A DNA stretch of 64,000 nt from an uncultured Bacillota bacterium (GCA_958352855.1 CATWQE010000003.1:42185-106184); one strand, 5' to 3'. Positions 7,601-15,688 are shown, numbered from the stretch's first letter. A program made the numbers and translations. The notes: generated from the letters alone by a model not told the origin.

Positions 7601-9258
7601 TATGGACCAATCTGAGGTTTTTTATTCACTACCGTTACTTCCGGCAGTTTTGGCAGTTCTTCCTTTCTGTGCCATGCATTGTACAAATCCTGGAGACTGA
7701 CTGCATCCTTTGGTTTTCCCTCCAGATTGTTTTCCAAAATTCCGGTGAGATAATCCCCCACTGATTCTTCTCCCTGTCCATCCAGGCTCATAAGCTCCTT
7801 TGGGTCGGCGCTTACAAATACATACAGATTTCCTGCCACCGAAGGCTTCTCCTCCAGATAAGCCAACAACTCTTCCAGCGCTTCCTCCTGTTGGAGAATC
7901 CCCCTTCCAAGAATCAGGGTTTTCAGATGTCCCATATCCAGGTAATTTTTCTGATTCTGATTAAAATGTGCCTCTGCCTCTTGGGGTGTCTTGCCTTCAT
8001 ACACAATGGCCTGGGGTTCACTTCCCTCTGTTTCACTTTTCCCCTGCCCTGTCATGGCGGATAATTGAGGAATCCCATAAATCAACTGATATTTTCCATC
8101 TACGTAATCAGCGCTTACAGCCAATGGAAAAATACGGTCCTCCAAAGAAACTCCACATCCGGTAAGACACAGCGACAAAATCAGGCACAGGGCTCCTGCT
8201 TTTGCACAGGCTCTCTTCTTTCGCCCTTTCATTCCTGCCAAAATAAGAAGCAGGACAAACACTGGCCCATAAAAACGTATGGTAACAACAAAAAACCAGG
8301 ACGTAGGAATTTTCATTTTTTCCCATAAAATAGCTGCTGCTATCATCCCTGACGCTGTGAATAAAGCAGTTTTTTCCATTTTAATCCGTACCAAAAGCTC
8401 ATGCTGATAAAAGAAAATACTTCCAAGGCCAAACAACAGGCTAAATACCACAGCCGCCACAAAAAACACATCCACTCTCTGCAAAAAATTTCCGGGTATC
8501 TGAATCCCCGCCATAAAATCAATGACAGGATAATTCTTATGCTCGTATCCTCCAATTCCAAAGCTCCCTTGCAAAAGTACCAGTACAAATATCAGCATGC
8601 CAGTAAGCACTGCAATACTGCTTCCCATAATGTGTCTGGTCTCTCCTGGTTTTCTCACATTTCCAAGGGTCACAGGAAGAAACACAAAAGGCAGAAAAAT
8701 ACATACCACTTCCCAGGTTCCCAAAAGCCAGCCTTTTAGACTGAGACTTCCCATTTCCTGTAAATATTCCGGTTTCATTCTCAAAATTCCCAGAAAAAAC
8801 AGAATTCCCAGAAGAATAATCAGAAACGGAAAGCACACCTCTGCCATTCTCCCTCTGCGCTCCAGCCCCTGATGACTTCCAAAATAAGCTGCCAGGCCAG
8901 CCAGAAGAAGGATAATCCAGGAAGCGTTGCCCTCTACCAAAAACCGTTTTGTTACACGTACTATCACAAGCAGAAGCAAAATCCCCATAAGCCAAAGCCA
9001 GGATACATAGAAAAAGACCAGGCATCTGCCCCAAAATTTCCCCAGATATTTTTCCGGGTATTGGAAAACCGTTTTTATTCGCGCAAAATAGGTACAAAGA
9101 AGCAAATAAATCCCCATTCCAGTAAGAAGGGCAAGAATTCCCTGGCGTCCATGCAGTTTGGGCATCACAGGAATCACCAGAATATAAATGCCTGCCAATC
9201 CTGTAAAAATCTGCCTGAATAACTGCCTGTGGGAAATCTGTGCATTATCGGCATACAT
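7594..9258 (-). CDS. GerAB permease fused to GerAC N-terminal domain (spore germination)
   Basis: This 554-residue protein joins two normally separate germinant-receptor subunits. Residues 1-343 form a GerAB-type permease with about ten membrane segments (APC superfamily). Residues 344-366 are a basic stretch plus a hydrophobic segment ending in a lipobox, LTGC with Cys368, and 369-554 resemble the N-terminal half of GerAC (SLEDR-x-F-x-LA, then a strand-rich region with LILG-x-G and YLEEKP phrases). Separate GerAC proteins are usually nearly twice this length, so the C-terminal GerAC domain appears to be missing. The start codon overlaps the gerAA stop (TGATG). The reading frame is continuous with no sign of frameshift. 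It acts at the spore inner membrane. Confidence 0.85.
   Translation of the reverse strand: MYADNAQISHRQLFRQIFTGLAGIYILVIPVMPKLHGRQGILALLTGMGIYLLLCTYFARIKTVFQYPEKYLGKFWGRCLVFFYVSWLWLMGILLLLVIVRVTKRFLVEGNASWIILLLAGLAAYFGSHQGLERRGRMAEVCFPFLIILLGILFFLGILRMKPEYLQEMGSLSLKGWLLGTWEVVCIFLPFVFLPVTLGNVRKPGETRHIMGSSIAVLTGMLIFVLVLLQGSFGIGGYEHKNYPVIDFMAGIQIPGNFLQRVDVFFVAAVVFSLLFGLGSIFFYQHELLVRIKMEKTALFTASGMIAAAILWEKMKIPTSWFFVVTIRFYGPVFVLLLILAGMKGRKKRACAKAGALCLILSLCLTGCGVSLEDRIFPLAVSADYVDGKYQLIYGIPQLSAMTGQGKSETEGSEPQAIVYEGKTPQEAEAHFNQNQKNYLDMGHLKTLILGRGILQQEEALEELLAYLEEKPSVAGNLYVFVSADPKELMSLDGQGEESVGDYLTGILENNLEGKPKDAVSLQDLYNAWHRKEELPKLPEVTVVNKKPQIGPYS
7598..7627 (-). promoter_or_regulatory. Candidate sigma-F/sigma-G promoter for spoIIR
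   Basis: On the minus strand GAATA (7627-7623), an 18-base spacer and CATACTC (7604-7598) fit the sigma-G-type pattern GHATR-N16-18-CATWMTA with one mismatch. Transcription would start near 7591, inside the hairpin loop, so this transcript would lack the 5' arm that masks the ribosome site. Confidence 0.45.
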
Positions 9259-10775
9259 CAGCGGCTGCCTCCCTTCTGTTTTTGATTCTGACTCTCTTTT
9301 GTACGAAGTTTTATCTTCTGATTCTCTCTTGCATAAATGGGTCTCCTGGTTAGAAAGCGAAAGGGAATCCGGATAATACTGTCTCGCTCTTCGCAGTACC
9401 CTGCATGGGTCTTGGCCGCAAAAGGAGAAAGATAGGGGATTCCAAAACTTTTCAGTCCCGCCAGATGACTTGCAGTCAGATAAAGACCAAGAAGAATTCC
9501 AAACACGCCAAGAGTACCGCCCAGCAGAATAAATCCAAATTTCAACAGCCGGAAAGGCGCTGAAAAGCTTTCACTGGGAATAGCCAGAGAACAAAGGGCT
9601 GTCACCGCAACCACGACCACCACAATGGGGCTTACCAGATTCGCCTCTACTGCCGCCTGGCCTACAATCAACCCGCCTACAATTCCAATGGTTCCGCCCA
9701 AAGGCCCCGGCATTCTGATACCAGCCTCCCGAATGGTTTCAAAAGCAATCTCCATAAATAAAATTTCCAGTATTCCAGGAAAGGGCACCCCTTGTCTTGC
9801 CTCTGAAAAGGATAAAATCAGATTGGTAGGTAAAACCTGTGTATGAAAGTTGGTCACTGCCAGATAGGTCCCGGAAAAAAGCAGGGTAATCAAAACTGCG
9901 CAGTAGCGGATGATTCTCTGCAAAGACACAATCTCAAATCGGTTATACGAATCCTCACTGACCTGGAGAAAATCATTAAACACTGCCGGAAGCAAAATTC
10001 CCATGGGCGAATGGTCGCATAAAAGCAAAATCCTGCCATTTAAAATTTCTGCTGCACATTTATCCGGTCTTTCTGTGGTCTGAAACTGGGGAAAAGGGGA
10101 CAGCCAGTTGCTTTCTGTAAGCTGTTCCACCACCCCGGAATCCAGCACCCCGTCTATCACAAAAGAATCCAGTCTGTCCTCCAAATCCTCCAAAAGCTCA
10201 GGGCGCACCAAATCTTCCATATACAGAAGCTGCACCAGAGTCTGACTTCTGTTTCCCAGTGTTTTTTGTTTCACTTTTAACCTGGTATCTCTGATTCTTT
10301 TTCTCACCAGGGCAGAATTTGTCTTAACTGCATCCGTAAACCCCTCCTTGGAGCCCCGCAGCACCTTTTCCCTGGTGGCTTCGGAAACACTTAAATTGGG
10401 ATAGCCTTTGCTGGATACCTTAATGGCTCTTGCATAACCATCCAGAAAAAACAAAGCATTCCCTGCCAGCATGGAAGCAAAAGCCTGATCCATGGAATCC
10501 ATGGGCTGCACATCTGAAATTCCCATGCCATTATCCCGTACAAATTCCAGAATCTCTTCTGCCGGCATTTCCCACATGTGGTTTACCAGTTTACCAATGA
10601 CGGAATCCTCCAAAACCATGTTGCTCACTGCCACTTCTATATAAACCACCAGACACCGGATTTTCTTCTCTTCCCCCAGAAGCATGGGGCGAATAATAAA
10701 ATCATCACAGTTTTTCAGACGTTTCCTGATATATGCTTCATTCTCCTCTATGTGAGGCGAAATATCACCCTTCAT
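9258..10775 (-). CDS. gerAA: GerA-family spore germination protein (GerAA-type)
   Basis: The 505-residue protein is the A subunit of a germinant receptor: a hydrophilic N-terminal region (1-about 285) and a C-terminal membrane domain with several segments and the conserved phrases PTNLILSFSEARQGVPFP and MPGPLGGTIGIVGGLIVGQAAV. A strong AAGGAGG precedes the ATG. It overlaps the next gene by one base (TGATG), so the A and fused B/C subunits are likely made in fixed ratio. SpoVAF is a paralogue, but the adjacent GerAB/GerAC-type gene favours a receptor subunit. Expression is probably forespore-specific from the sigma-G-like promoter at 10837-10865. Confidence 0.92.
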   Translation of the reverse strand: MKGDISPHIEENEAYIRKRLKNCDDFIIRPMLLGEEKKIRCLVVYIEVAVSNMVLEDSVIGKLVNHMWEMPAEEILEFVRDNGMGISDVQPMDSMDQAFASMLAGNALFFLDGYARAIKVSSKGYPNLSVSEATREKVLRGSKEGFTDAVKTNSALVRKRIRDTRLKVKQKTLGNRSQTLVQLLYMEDLVRPELLEDLEDRLDSFVIDGVLDSGVVEQLTESNWLSPFPQFQTTERPDKCAAEILNGRILLLCDHSPMGILLPAVFNDFLQVSEDSYNRFEIVSLQRIIRYCAVLITLLFSGTYLAVTNFHTQVLPTNLILSFSEARQGVPFPGILEILFMEIAFETIREAGIRMPGPLGGTIGIVGGLIVGQAAVEANLVSPIVVVVVAVTALCSLAIPSESFSAPFRLLKFGFILLGGTLGVFGILLGLYLTASHLAGLKSFGIPYLSPFAAKTHAGYCEERDSIIRIPFRFLTRRPIYARENQKIKLRTKESQNQKQKGGSR

Positions 10776-10804
10776 TGTACTTCCCTCCTTTTTGCCAATA
10801 AACT

Positions 10805-10835
10805 GAAAAAGAGAGGCATGTCTCTTGCCTCTCTT
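10805..10835 (-). terminator. Intrinsic terminator after ispE-gntR
   Basis: On the minus strand AAGAGAGGC pairs perfectly with GCCTCTCTT (9 bp, 9-base loop) and is followed by a run of five T residues in CTCTTTTTC. It should end the ispE-gntR transcript. It sits only 30 bases before gerAA and overlaps the predicted start of the gerAA transcript. Confidence 0.85.
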
Positions 10836-10836
10836 C

Positions 10837-10865
10837 TAGTATTTCTTATAACGCTTATTCTATTC
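10837..10865 (-). promoter_or_regulatory. Candidate sigma-G-type promoter for gerAA
   Basis: On the minus strand GAATA (10865-10861), 17 bases, then AATACTA (10843-10837) match the forespore pattern GHATR-N16-18-CATWMTA with one mismatch. The predicted start near 10830 falls inside the upstream arm of the terminator hairpin, so the new transcript could not form the full terminator. Confidence 0.5.
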
Positions 10866-10874
10866 GTTTTTCTT

Positions 10875-11540
10875 CTATTCCTGGTTTAAGCTTCGAATAA
10901 TGGCTTTTTGCTGATTATCAATATGAATACTCACATATTGTTCAGCCTGCTGCTCATCCCGTTCCCGCAAGGCCTGACAAATAGCCTTATGCTCCTCTGC
11001 CAGTGTTCTTCGCACAGCAATATCCTTTAGGTATTCCATGCGATAGCGGTACATCTGCTCCCGAAGATTGTTTAAAAGCTGTACCAGTCTCTGGTTATTG
11101 GTAGCCTGATAAATGGTATCATGAAACTTCACATCCATCTCTGCCAGTTCTGTAAGATTTCCTGATTCAATTAATTTCTGAAAGCTTTGCTCTATGGTTT
11201 CCAGTTTCTCCAGTTCCTCTCCTGTTATCCTCTTACATGCAAGAGAAATTGCCAGAACCTCCATTCCCTTTCTTACTTCCAGAACGTCATTTAAATCCCT
11301 CTCTGTAATGGATGCCACCTTTGCCCCTTTTCTGGGCGCCATAACCACCAGCCCCTCAAGCTCCAGCTTTCTAATGGCTTCTCTGATAGGGGTCCGGCTC
11401 ACACCCAGCTTATCTGCCAGGGCAATTTCCATAAGACGCTCCCCTGGTTTTAACTCTCCCTTTAAAATAGCTCTTCGTAATGTATTAAAAACCACATCAC
11501 GCAAGGGCAGATATTCATCCATTTCCATCTCCAGATTCAT
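10875..11540 (-). CDS. GntR-family transcriptional regulator with FCD domain
   Basis: The 221-residue regulator has an N-terminal winged helix (PGERLMEIALADKLGVSRTP, about 31-50, then REAIRKLELEGLV) and an all-helical FCD ligand-binding domain (about 80-215) with the metal/ligand-type phrases D-x-x-FH-x-x-I and EEHKAICQAL. FadR/FCD regulators usually sense small carboxylates, but the ligand here is not evident. AGGAGGAAATAGCA precedes the ATG, two bases after the ispE stop, so it is cotranscribed with ispE. No obvious metabolic target is adjacent. Confidence 0.93.
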   Translation of the reverse strand: MNLEMEMDEYLPLRDVVFNTLRRAILKGELKPGERLMEIALADKLGVSRTPIREAIRKLELEGLVVMAPRKGAKVASITERDLNDVLEVRKGMEVLAISLACKRITGEELEKLETIEQSFQKLIESGNLTELAEMDVKFHDTIYQATNNQRLVQLLNNLREQMYRYRMEYLKDIAVRRTLAEEHKAICQALRERDEQQAEQYVSIHIDNQQKAIIRSLNQE

Positions 11541-11542
11541 TG

Positions 11543-12415
11543 CTATTTCCTCCTTCCTCCATTATTAAACACAGTAGTAAGGAATACTGTTCTCGCCAAT
11601 CGGCTTTCCCTAAGAGCCTCACAAGCCTGTTCCGCCAATGTTTTATCATCAAACAATCCAAAAACCGTAGGACCGCTTCCGCTCATCATAGCATTTAAAG
11701 CCCCATGTTCCTTCATATGGTTCTTGATTTCCTCAATAATCGGATACTGTGGAATAGTAACGGTCTCTAATACATTTTCCATCAAATCTGCCATTTTATA
11801 CAGGTTATGCCACTGAATGGCATCCAGCATTTCATCAATCCTTGGATGGGATTTCAGCTCGTTGGCATGGAGGTTTTCATAAACAAACTTTGTAGAGACA
11901 CTAATGCCCGGCTTTCCAATAAGCACATAGCAATCCGGACAAGCCGGCAAAGCCCGAAGCTTGTCTCCAATTCCCTCTGCTAAAGCAGTACCTCTTAACA
12001 GACAATAGGGAACATCTGCCCCTATTTTTACTCCACGCTCCATTAAGTCCTTCACAGATAAGCCCAACTGGAAGAGCCTGTTGACGCCAATCATAGCTGC
12101 CGCAGCATCTGAGCTTCCTCCTGCCATACCTGCTGCCACAGGAATCATTTTCTGCAAATCTACGGTAAGACCTTCTTTTATCTGAAACTCCTCCATCAGC
12201 ATATTCGCTGCCCGATATACCAGATTATTCTGATTCACCGGAACATACGGAAGATTTGTGGTAATCCGAATACCAGGTTCTTCGCTGATTTCCATGTCCA
12301 ACTGGTCATACATATTGATGGTCTGCATAATCATACGCAGTTCATGATAACCATCCTCCCGCCTGCCAAGAACATCCAGACCCAGATTTATCTTCGCCAG
12401 CGCTCTTAATCTCAT
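11543..12415 (-). CDS. ispE: 4-diphosphocytidyl-2-C-methyl-D-erythritol kinase
   Basis: The 290-residue GHMP kinase phosphorylates CDP-methylerythritol in the MEP pathway to isoprenoids. Visible motifs are AKINLGLDVLGRREDGYHEL at the N-terminus, the ATP-binding loop PVAAGMAGGSSDAAAA (about 92-107) and the C-terminal MMSGSGPTVFGLF. The length is normal. It heads a two-gene operon with the GntR regulator. Confidence 0.96.
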   Translation of the reverse strand: MRLRALAKINLGLDVLGRREDGYHELRMIMQTINMYDQLDMEISEEPGIRITTNLPYVPVNQNNLVYRAANMLMEEFQIKEGLTVDLQKMIPVAAGMAGGSSDAAAAMIGVNRLFQLGLSVKDLMERGVKIGADVPYCLLRGTALAEGIGDKLRALPACPDCYVLIGKPGISVSTKFVYENLHANELKSHPRIDEMLDAIQWHNLYKMADLMENVLETVTIPQYPIIEEIKNHMKEHGALNAMMSGSGPTVFGLFDDKTLAEQACEALRESRLARTVFLTTVFNNGGRRK

Positions 12416-12480
12416 GTGGTTTCCTCCCTGAAAATTGTTTTATTTTTGTATACACAGATATGAGCGTAAACTGCCTAACG

Positions 12481-12621
12481 AATTGTTCCGCACTTTGTGC
12501 TCTCACAATTCTGCCCCAAATTCGGATATCGTGAAGCTTACGCTCCACTTTTATCCTCATTTTGGGGCGGGTCATAAAGGCATAAAACCACTTATGTACA
12601 AGCACAACGTAGTTTATGACC
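12481..12621. other. Structured intergenic stretch with three consecutive hairpins
   Basis: The roughly 290-base gap between ispE and the Rpn remnant holds three inverted repeats in a row. The first is AATTGT...ACAATT around GCAC-TTT-GTGC (12481-12510). The second pairs GCCCCAAA with TTTGGGGC, GGATA with TATCC and GTGAAGC with GCTCCAC around a 4-base loop (12513-12568). The third pairs GGTCATAAA with TTTATGACC (12570-12621). No open frame explains it. It could be a small RNA, the end of a decayed mobile element, or a dispersed repeat; its sequence CTCATTTTGGGG recurs in inverted orientation near 60285. Confidence 0.55.
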
Positions 12622-12705
12622 TTTTGCCCCTGGCATTTTGTACATTGTATATTGTATTCTATTTAGTACATTTTATTCTATATGAAAATCTTTTATTTTT
12701 CAACG

Positions 12706-13038
12706 TCATTTTTTTACAAATTCTGCGGCTTCTTCTTGGGTCAGTTGATACTTTTCCTCAATTTTCCTCAAAATATCCTCTTCCGGGATATCCAGTTCCC
12801 TAAGAGACTCAACTAAAATCATAATACTTTGTTCTCGTTCTTCCTGTTTTGCTGATTCCTTCATATCTTCTAAAGCCTTACACATGTTTACTTTACCTCT
12901 TTCATTCACGTATTTTTGTTTATCTGGCATTAAGTCCTGGGAATTCGTAAGAATGCTAATCATATCATAGGCATCTTCTTCTAATTCTGTAAATCCTTCC
13001 TGATTGTTTACATTTTTTCCTATACAATGCCCAGACAT
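12706..13038 (-). pseudogene. 3' remnant of an Rpn/PD-(D/E)XK nuclease-transposase family gene
   Basis: The encoded stretch from about residue 14 onward (FTELEEDAYDMISILTNSQ, then MCKALEDMKESAKQEE and a helical tail ending EEAAEFVKK) matches the C-terminal region of the Rpn/PDDEXK transposase family, whose members are usually about 280-350 residues. The nuclease core with its catalytic residues is absent. The first 13 residues come from reading through the end of the upstream membrane-protein gene in another frame, so the frame has no credible start. I interpret it as a deletion remnant. The structured repeat region follows it. Confidence 0.75.
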
Positions 13039-13775
13039 TTCTTAAGCAAGCGACATCCATGCGCATATAAGGATATTTTATGCTTCTTACCAATATCCAT
13101 ATACCAGCCATCCATATTTTGCTTATCCACAGCAACCAAAATCGCTGTCATTTGCCTGTAAGGGTCCAGTGCGTTCTCAAAAACAATCATATTCTTTCCA
13201 TGGTCTTTTACAAATGCTTTTGTCTCTTCCGAAATCTCATCCATATATACAAAAATAATCAGGCAAAAATTACTTCCTTTTTTTGTGTTCATATCAATAT
13301 GGTCAAGCTGCCAATTCAAAGTTTCTTCCATATCATTTCCTTCTGTAACACGAACACAATAAGAAACCGAATCCTTTAATGGGGAAAATTCTTTTTTAAA
13401 AAGCCATCCGTCCTCTTGTAATTCAAATTGATGATTTAAAAATTTTTGTTTTACACTGTTCATGTCAGACAACGGAATCCTATTCAACTCCTGACTGTCA
13501 TATTTTTTATCCATTTTAACTGCTTCATCATACATTGCATAAGAGTAATTTTTTAAAATTAATATGAGCGCAAGTATGCCAAAGCCTCCTGCGCCTATTG
13601 CGACAAATGGATCTAACCATGGGTAATCTCTGTTTTGAAGCGCTATACCAAGCAGCAAAAACGCAACTGCTATTCCTATAGCCGCGAATCCTATCCAAAA
13701 ACGCTTTTTTCCTTTGGCAACCTCTACTTCACTTATTTCTTTATTTTCTTCTAAAACTTCATCTTGTTTTTCCAT
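13020..13775 (-). CDS. Unrecognised membrane protein with two N-terminal membrane segments
   Basis: AGGAGGTCAAG directly before the ATG at 13775 sets the start; an upstream in-frame ATG at 13808 overlaps the previous gene. The 251-residue product has an acidic N-terminus, two membrane segments (about 27-46 and 58-78) and a soluble mixed alpha/beta domain of about 170 residues. I recognise no family. It is the last gene of a four-gene run of small membrane proteins and may be the cargo-binding or signalling member, but that is speculation. Confidence 0.65.
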   Translation of the reverse strand: MEKQDEVLEENKEISEVEVAKGKKRFWIGFAAIGIAVAFLLLGIALQNRDYPWLDPFVAIGAGGFGILALILILKNYSYAMYDEAVKMDKKYDSQELNRIPLSDMNSVKQKFLNHQFELQEDGWLFKKEFSPLKDSVSYCVRVTEGNDMEETLNWQLDHIDMNTKKGSNFCLIIFVYMDEISEETKAFVKDHGKNMIVFENALDPYRQMTAILVAVDKQNMDGWYMDIGKKHKISLYAHGCRLLKKCLGIV

Positions 13776-13800
13776 CTTGACCTCCTGTTTATAATACGAA

Positions 13801-14301
13801 TCATTCATTTGCCTCTTCTACTACTTCTATCTTTGCATGCAGTATATTTTCAAGATATACCAAAACCAATCGACGCATTTCTTCACATTTTCCTATAGCT
13901 GAAATATTTTTATACAGCATAAACAATGGGAAAATAAATAAAATAAGCACTTCTGCCAAAATTAAAATATCTCCTTTAGAAAAAATGAATGCAAAGAAAA
14001 GCATGATAAGCAGAAAAAATTGTGCGCCTCTTTTTATGTATGGCAAAAGTACAAACCTACCTTCCAACATCACATCTTGTCCATAGCTCTTTACATGAGT
14101 CTGAAGCATTTCCCAACCTCCCCCTGTCATGCCACTTGCTGCATATCCGATACATAATGTCTCATTTTCTTCCCTGTACGTTGCAAGTACCATATTTTTA
14201 TAGGCCTGATTGGAAAAACTTAACGGTTTTGTGGTTTGCTTAACCTGATTCAGCAATTCTTCTTTGGAACAGGGAACATATATTTTATAATATTCCTGCA
14301 T
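13801..14301 (-). CDS. Unrecognised membrane protein with hairpin membrane anchor
   Basis: The 166-residue product starts with a soluble domain (about 1-88, including GYAASGMTGGGWEML) followed by two closely spaced membrane segments (about 91-108 and 111-129) and a short cytoplasmic-type tail. The same plan, a small beta-rich domain plus a membrane hairpin, occurs in YcxB-like and bacterial PH-domain proteins, but no signature confirms that. It is third in the four-gene run. Confidence 0.65.
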   Translation of the reverse strand: MQEYYKIYVPCSKEELLNQVKQTTKPLSFSNQAYKNMVLATYREENETLCIGYAASGMTGGGWEMLQTHVKSYGQDVMLEGRFVLLPYIKRGAQFFLLIMLFFAFIFSKGDILILAEVLILFIFPLFMLYKNISAIGKCEEMRRLVLVYLENILHAKIEVVEEANE

Positions 14302-14366
14302 ATCCAGCCCTTTCTCATAAGATTTTCTATGTTGCTTGTGTTAAACTTTTTCCTCCAACAGCATTT

Positions 14367-15095
14367 TTAAAACATAATCACGATTCCCGCTCTTCCCAAA
14401 TGGTTATCACAAAAGGATTGAATCTGTCCCCAATCATAATAATATTCTACACCTGTTATTTTCTTCTTATTGGGAACACCTAAGCGTATCCTTAAAAATC
14501 TGTTATTTTCTTTTTGTAACTTCGCTAAAACCGTATCCTTCTCTGTTTTATGTTCCATGAAATATCTTTTATCTATAGGAAATAACTCAATCTTTTTCAC
14601 TTTTCCATGTCTTGCATACACAATAACATAAAATTTCTTATAAAGCCATTTTAACGGTCTCTTAGAAGTCAGTACGGTATAAGAATAATCTGTCTGAGTG
14701 ATATCAAAATCTGTTTCTTTAAAAAGGGAAATACTTCCTTTGGGAATTATTTTATATTTTCCTATTTTCAGCCGATCTTCCTCCATCTCATCCTTTACAA
14801 TATTAATGCCTACGATTCCAGAAAAGACAGCAAAACCTTCACATCCCACAACAACAAATATCTTTCCCCATAGTACATCCGGAACAATCATATTCCAAAT
14901 CGCAAAAGGAAGCAAAGCTGCTGCTACTGCCTGTACCAACATAACGGTTCTCCAAATGGCATTTTTCCTTCTTTTTCCTTCATGGGTTAAATTTTCCTCA
15001 TAGTAAAGATGGCCAGGTCCCTGAAAGTTTAGAAAGAGTTCTTTAAAAAACGACACCAGAACCGCTCCCCAGGAAGATTTCTTCTGTTCCTTCAT
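14367..15095 (-). CDS. Unrecognised membrane protein, possible PH-like or YcxB-like fold
   Basis: Of three in-frame ATGs (15116, 15104, 15095) the last is favoured because GGGGGG lies nine bases upstream; the others overlap the preceding gene or sit on the ribosome site. The 242-residue product has a basic N-terminus, two membrane segments (about 47-66 and 71-93) and a C-terminal domain of alternating strands (SISLFKETDFDI, YSYTVLTSKRPLKWLYKKFYVIVY) that suggests a beta-sandwich or PH-like fold. Function unknown. Confidence 0.65.
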   Translation of the reverse strand: MKEQKKSSWGAVLVSFFKELFLNFQGPGHLYYEENLTHEGKRRKNAIWRTVMLVQAVAAALLPFAIWNMIVPDVLWGKIFVVVGCEGFAVFSGIVGINIVKDEMEEDRLKIGKYKIIPKGSISLFKETDFDITQTDYSYTVLTSKRPLKWLYKKFYVIVYARHGKVKKIELFPIDKRYFMEHKTEKDTVLAKLQKENNRFLRIRLGVPNKKKITGVEYYYDWGQIQSFCDNHLGRAGIVIMF

Positions 15096-15096
15096 G

Positions 15097-15648
15097 CTAT
15101 TCATCCCCCCTGTCATATGGCTGTTTTTTGTACCACTGCTGAAATTCCTTTTCTACTGATTCCGAAGAAAATTTCAAGGAACGAATCTTACCATTCATAT
15201 CCTCAAACACCGCGCAGTAAGCTTTTCCCCTGTTGTAGCTTCCTGTGTCCTCTATCTCTACCTTTGACCCTTTCATATGCCGGATATAGGCTCTGTGAAC
15301 AAGTATAAAGCCGGCTCTGTCGCAGGTCAGATACCAGTCTCTTTCCCATTCCGGAAGTTCCTGGTCTGTCCGTTTTTTCCAATATATCCCCAGACTACGC
15401 TCCTGCTTCCAAACTTTTATCAAACTAACCAGCGGCAGTAGATAAGAACAGGGTATTACCATAAGCAGACAGAAAAATATCAGTTTTATCCCTTCCTCGT
15501 AATCAGAACGCCTTGTAAAAAACACAACCGCTCCTATCACTGCACAGGCAATCAGCAACATAACAAGCAACATAAGCCCTGAGTGAAAAAAGATTCCAAC
15601 CAAAGAGTCATCATAGATGGTTTTTTCTCTTTTTTTCGTATTTTCCAT
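15097..15648 (-). CDS. Unrecognised membrane protein, first gene of a four-gene run
   Basis: The 183-residue protein has two membrane segments (about 23-45 and 54-77) and a C-terminal soluble domain with short strands (DWYLTCDRAGFILVHRAYI, KAYCAVFEDMNGKIRSL). AAGGATATCAATT precedes the ATG. Its stop lies within a few bases of the next gene's start, so the two are very likely cotranslated. Layout (membrane hairpin plus small beta-rich domain) resembles its three downstream neighbours, suggesting an assembly of related subunits. Confidence 0.65.
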   Translation of the reverse strand: MENTKKREKTIYDDSLVGIFFHSGLMLLVMLLIACAVIGAVVFFTRRSDYEEGIKLIFFCLLMVIPCSYLLPLVSLIKVWKQERSLGIYWKKRTDQELPEWERDWYLTCDRAGFILVHRAYIRHMKGSKVEIEDTGSYNRGKAYCAVFEDMNGKIRSLKFSSESVEKEFQQWYKKQPYDRGDE

Positions 15649-15688
15649 AATTGATATCCTTCCCTACTGCTATTTTTCTTGTAATGAC

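Noticed and set aside
12435..12803. Plus-strand open frame across the ispE-Rpn gap
   Set aside because: It has no ribosome site, its composition is low-complexity and it runs through hairpins and the antisense of the Rpn remnant.
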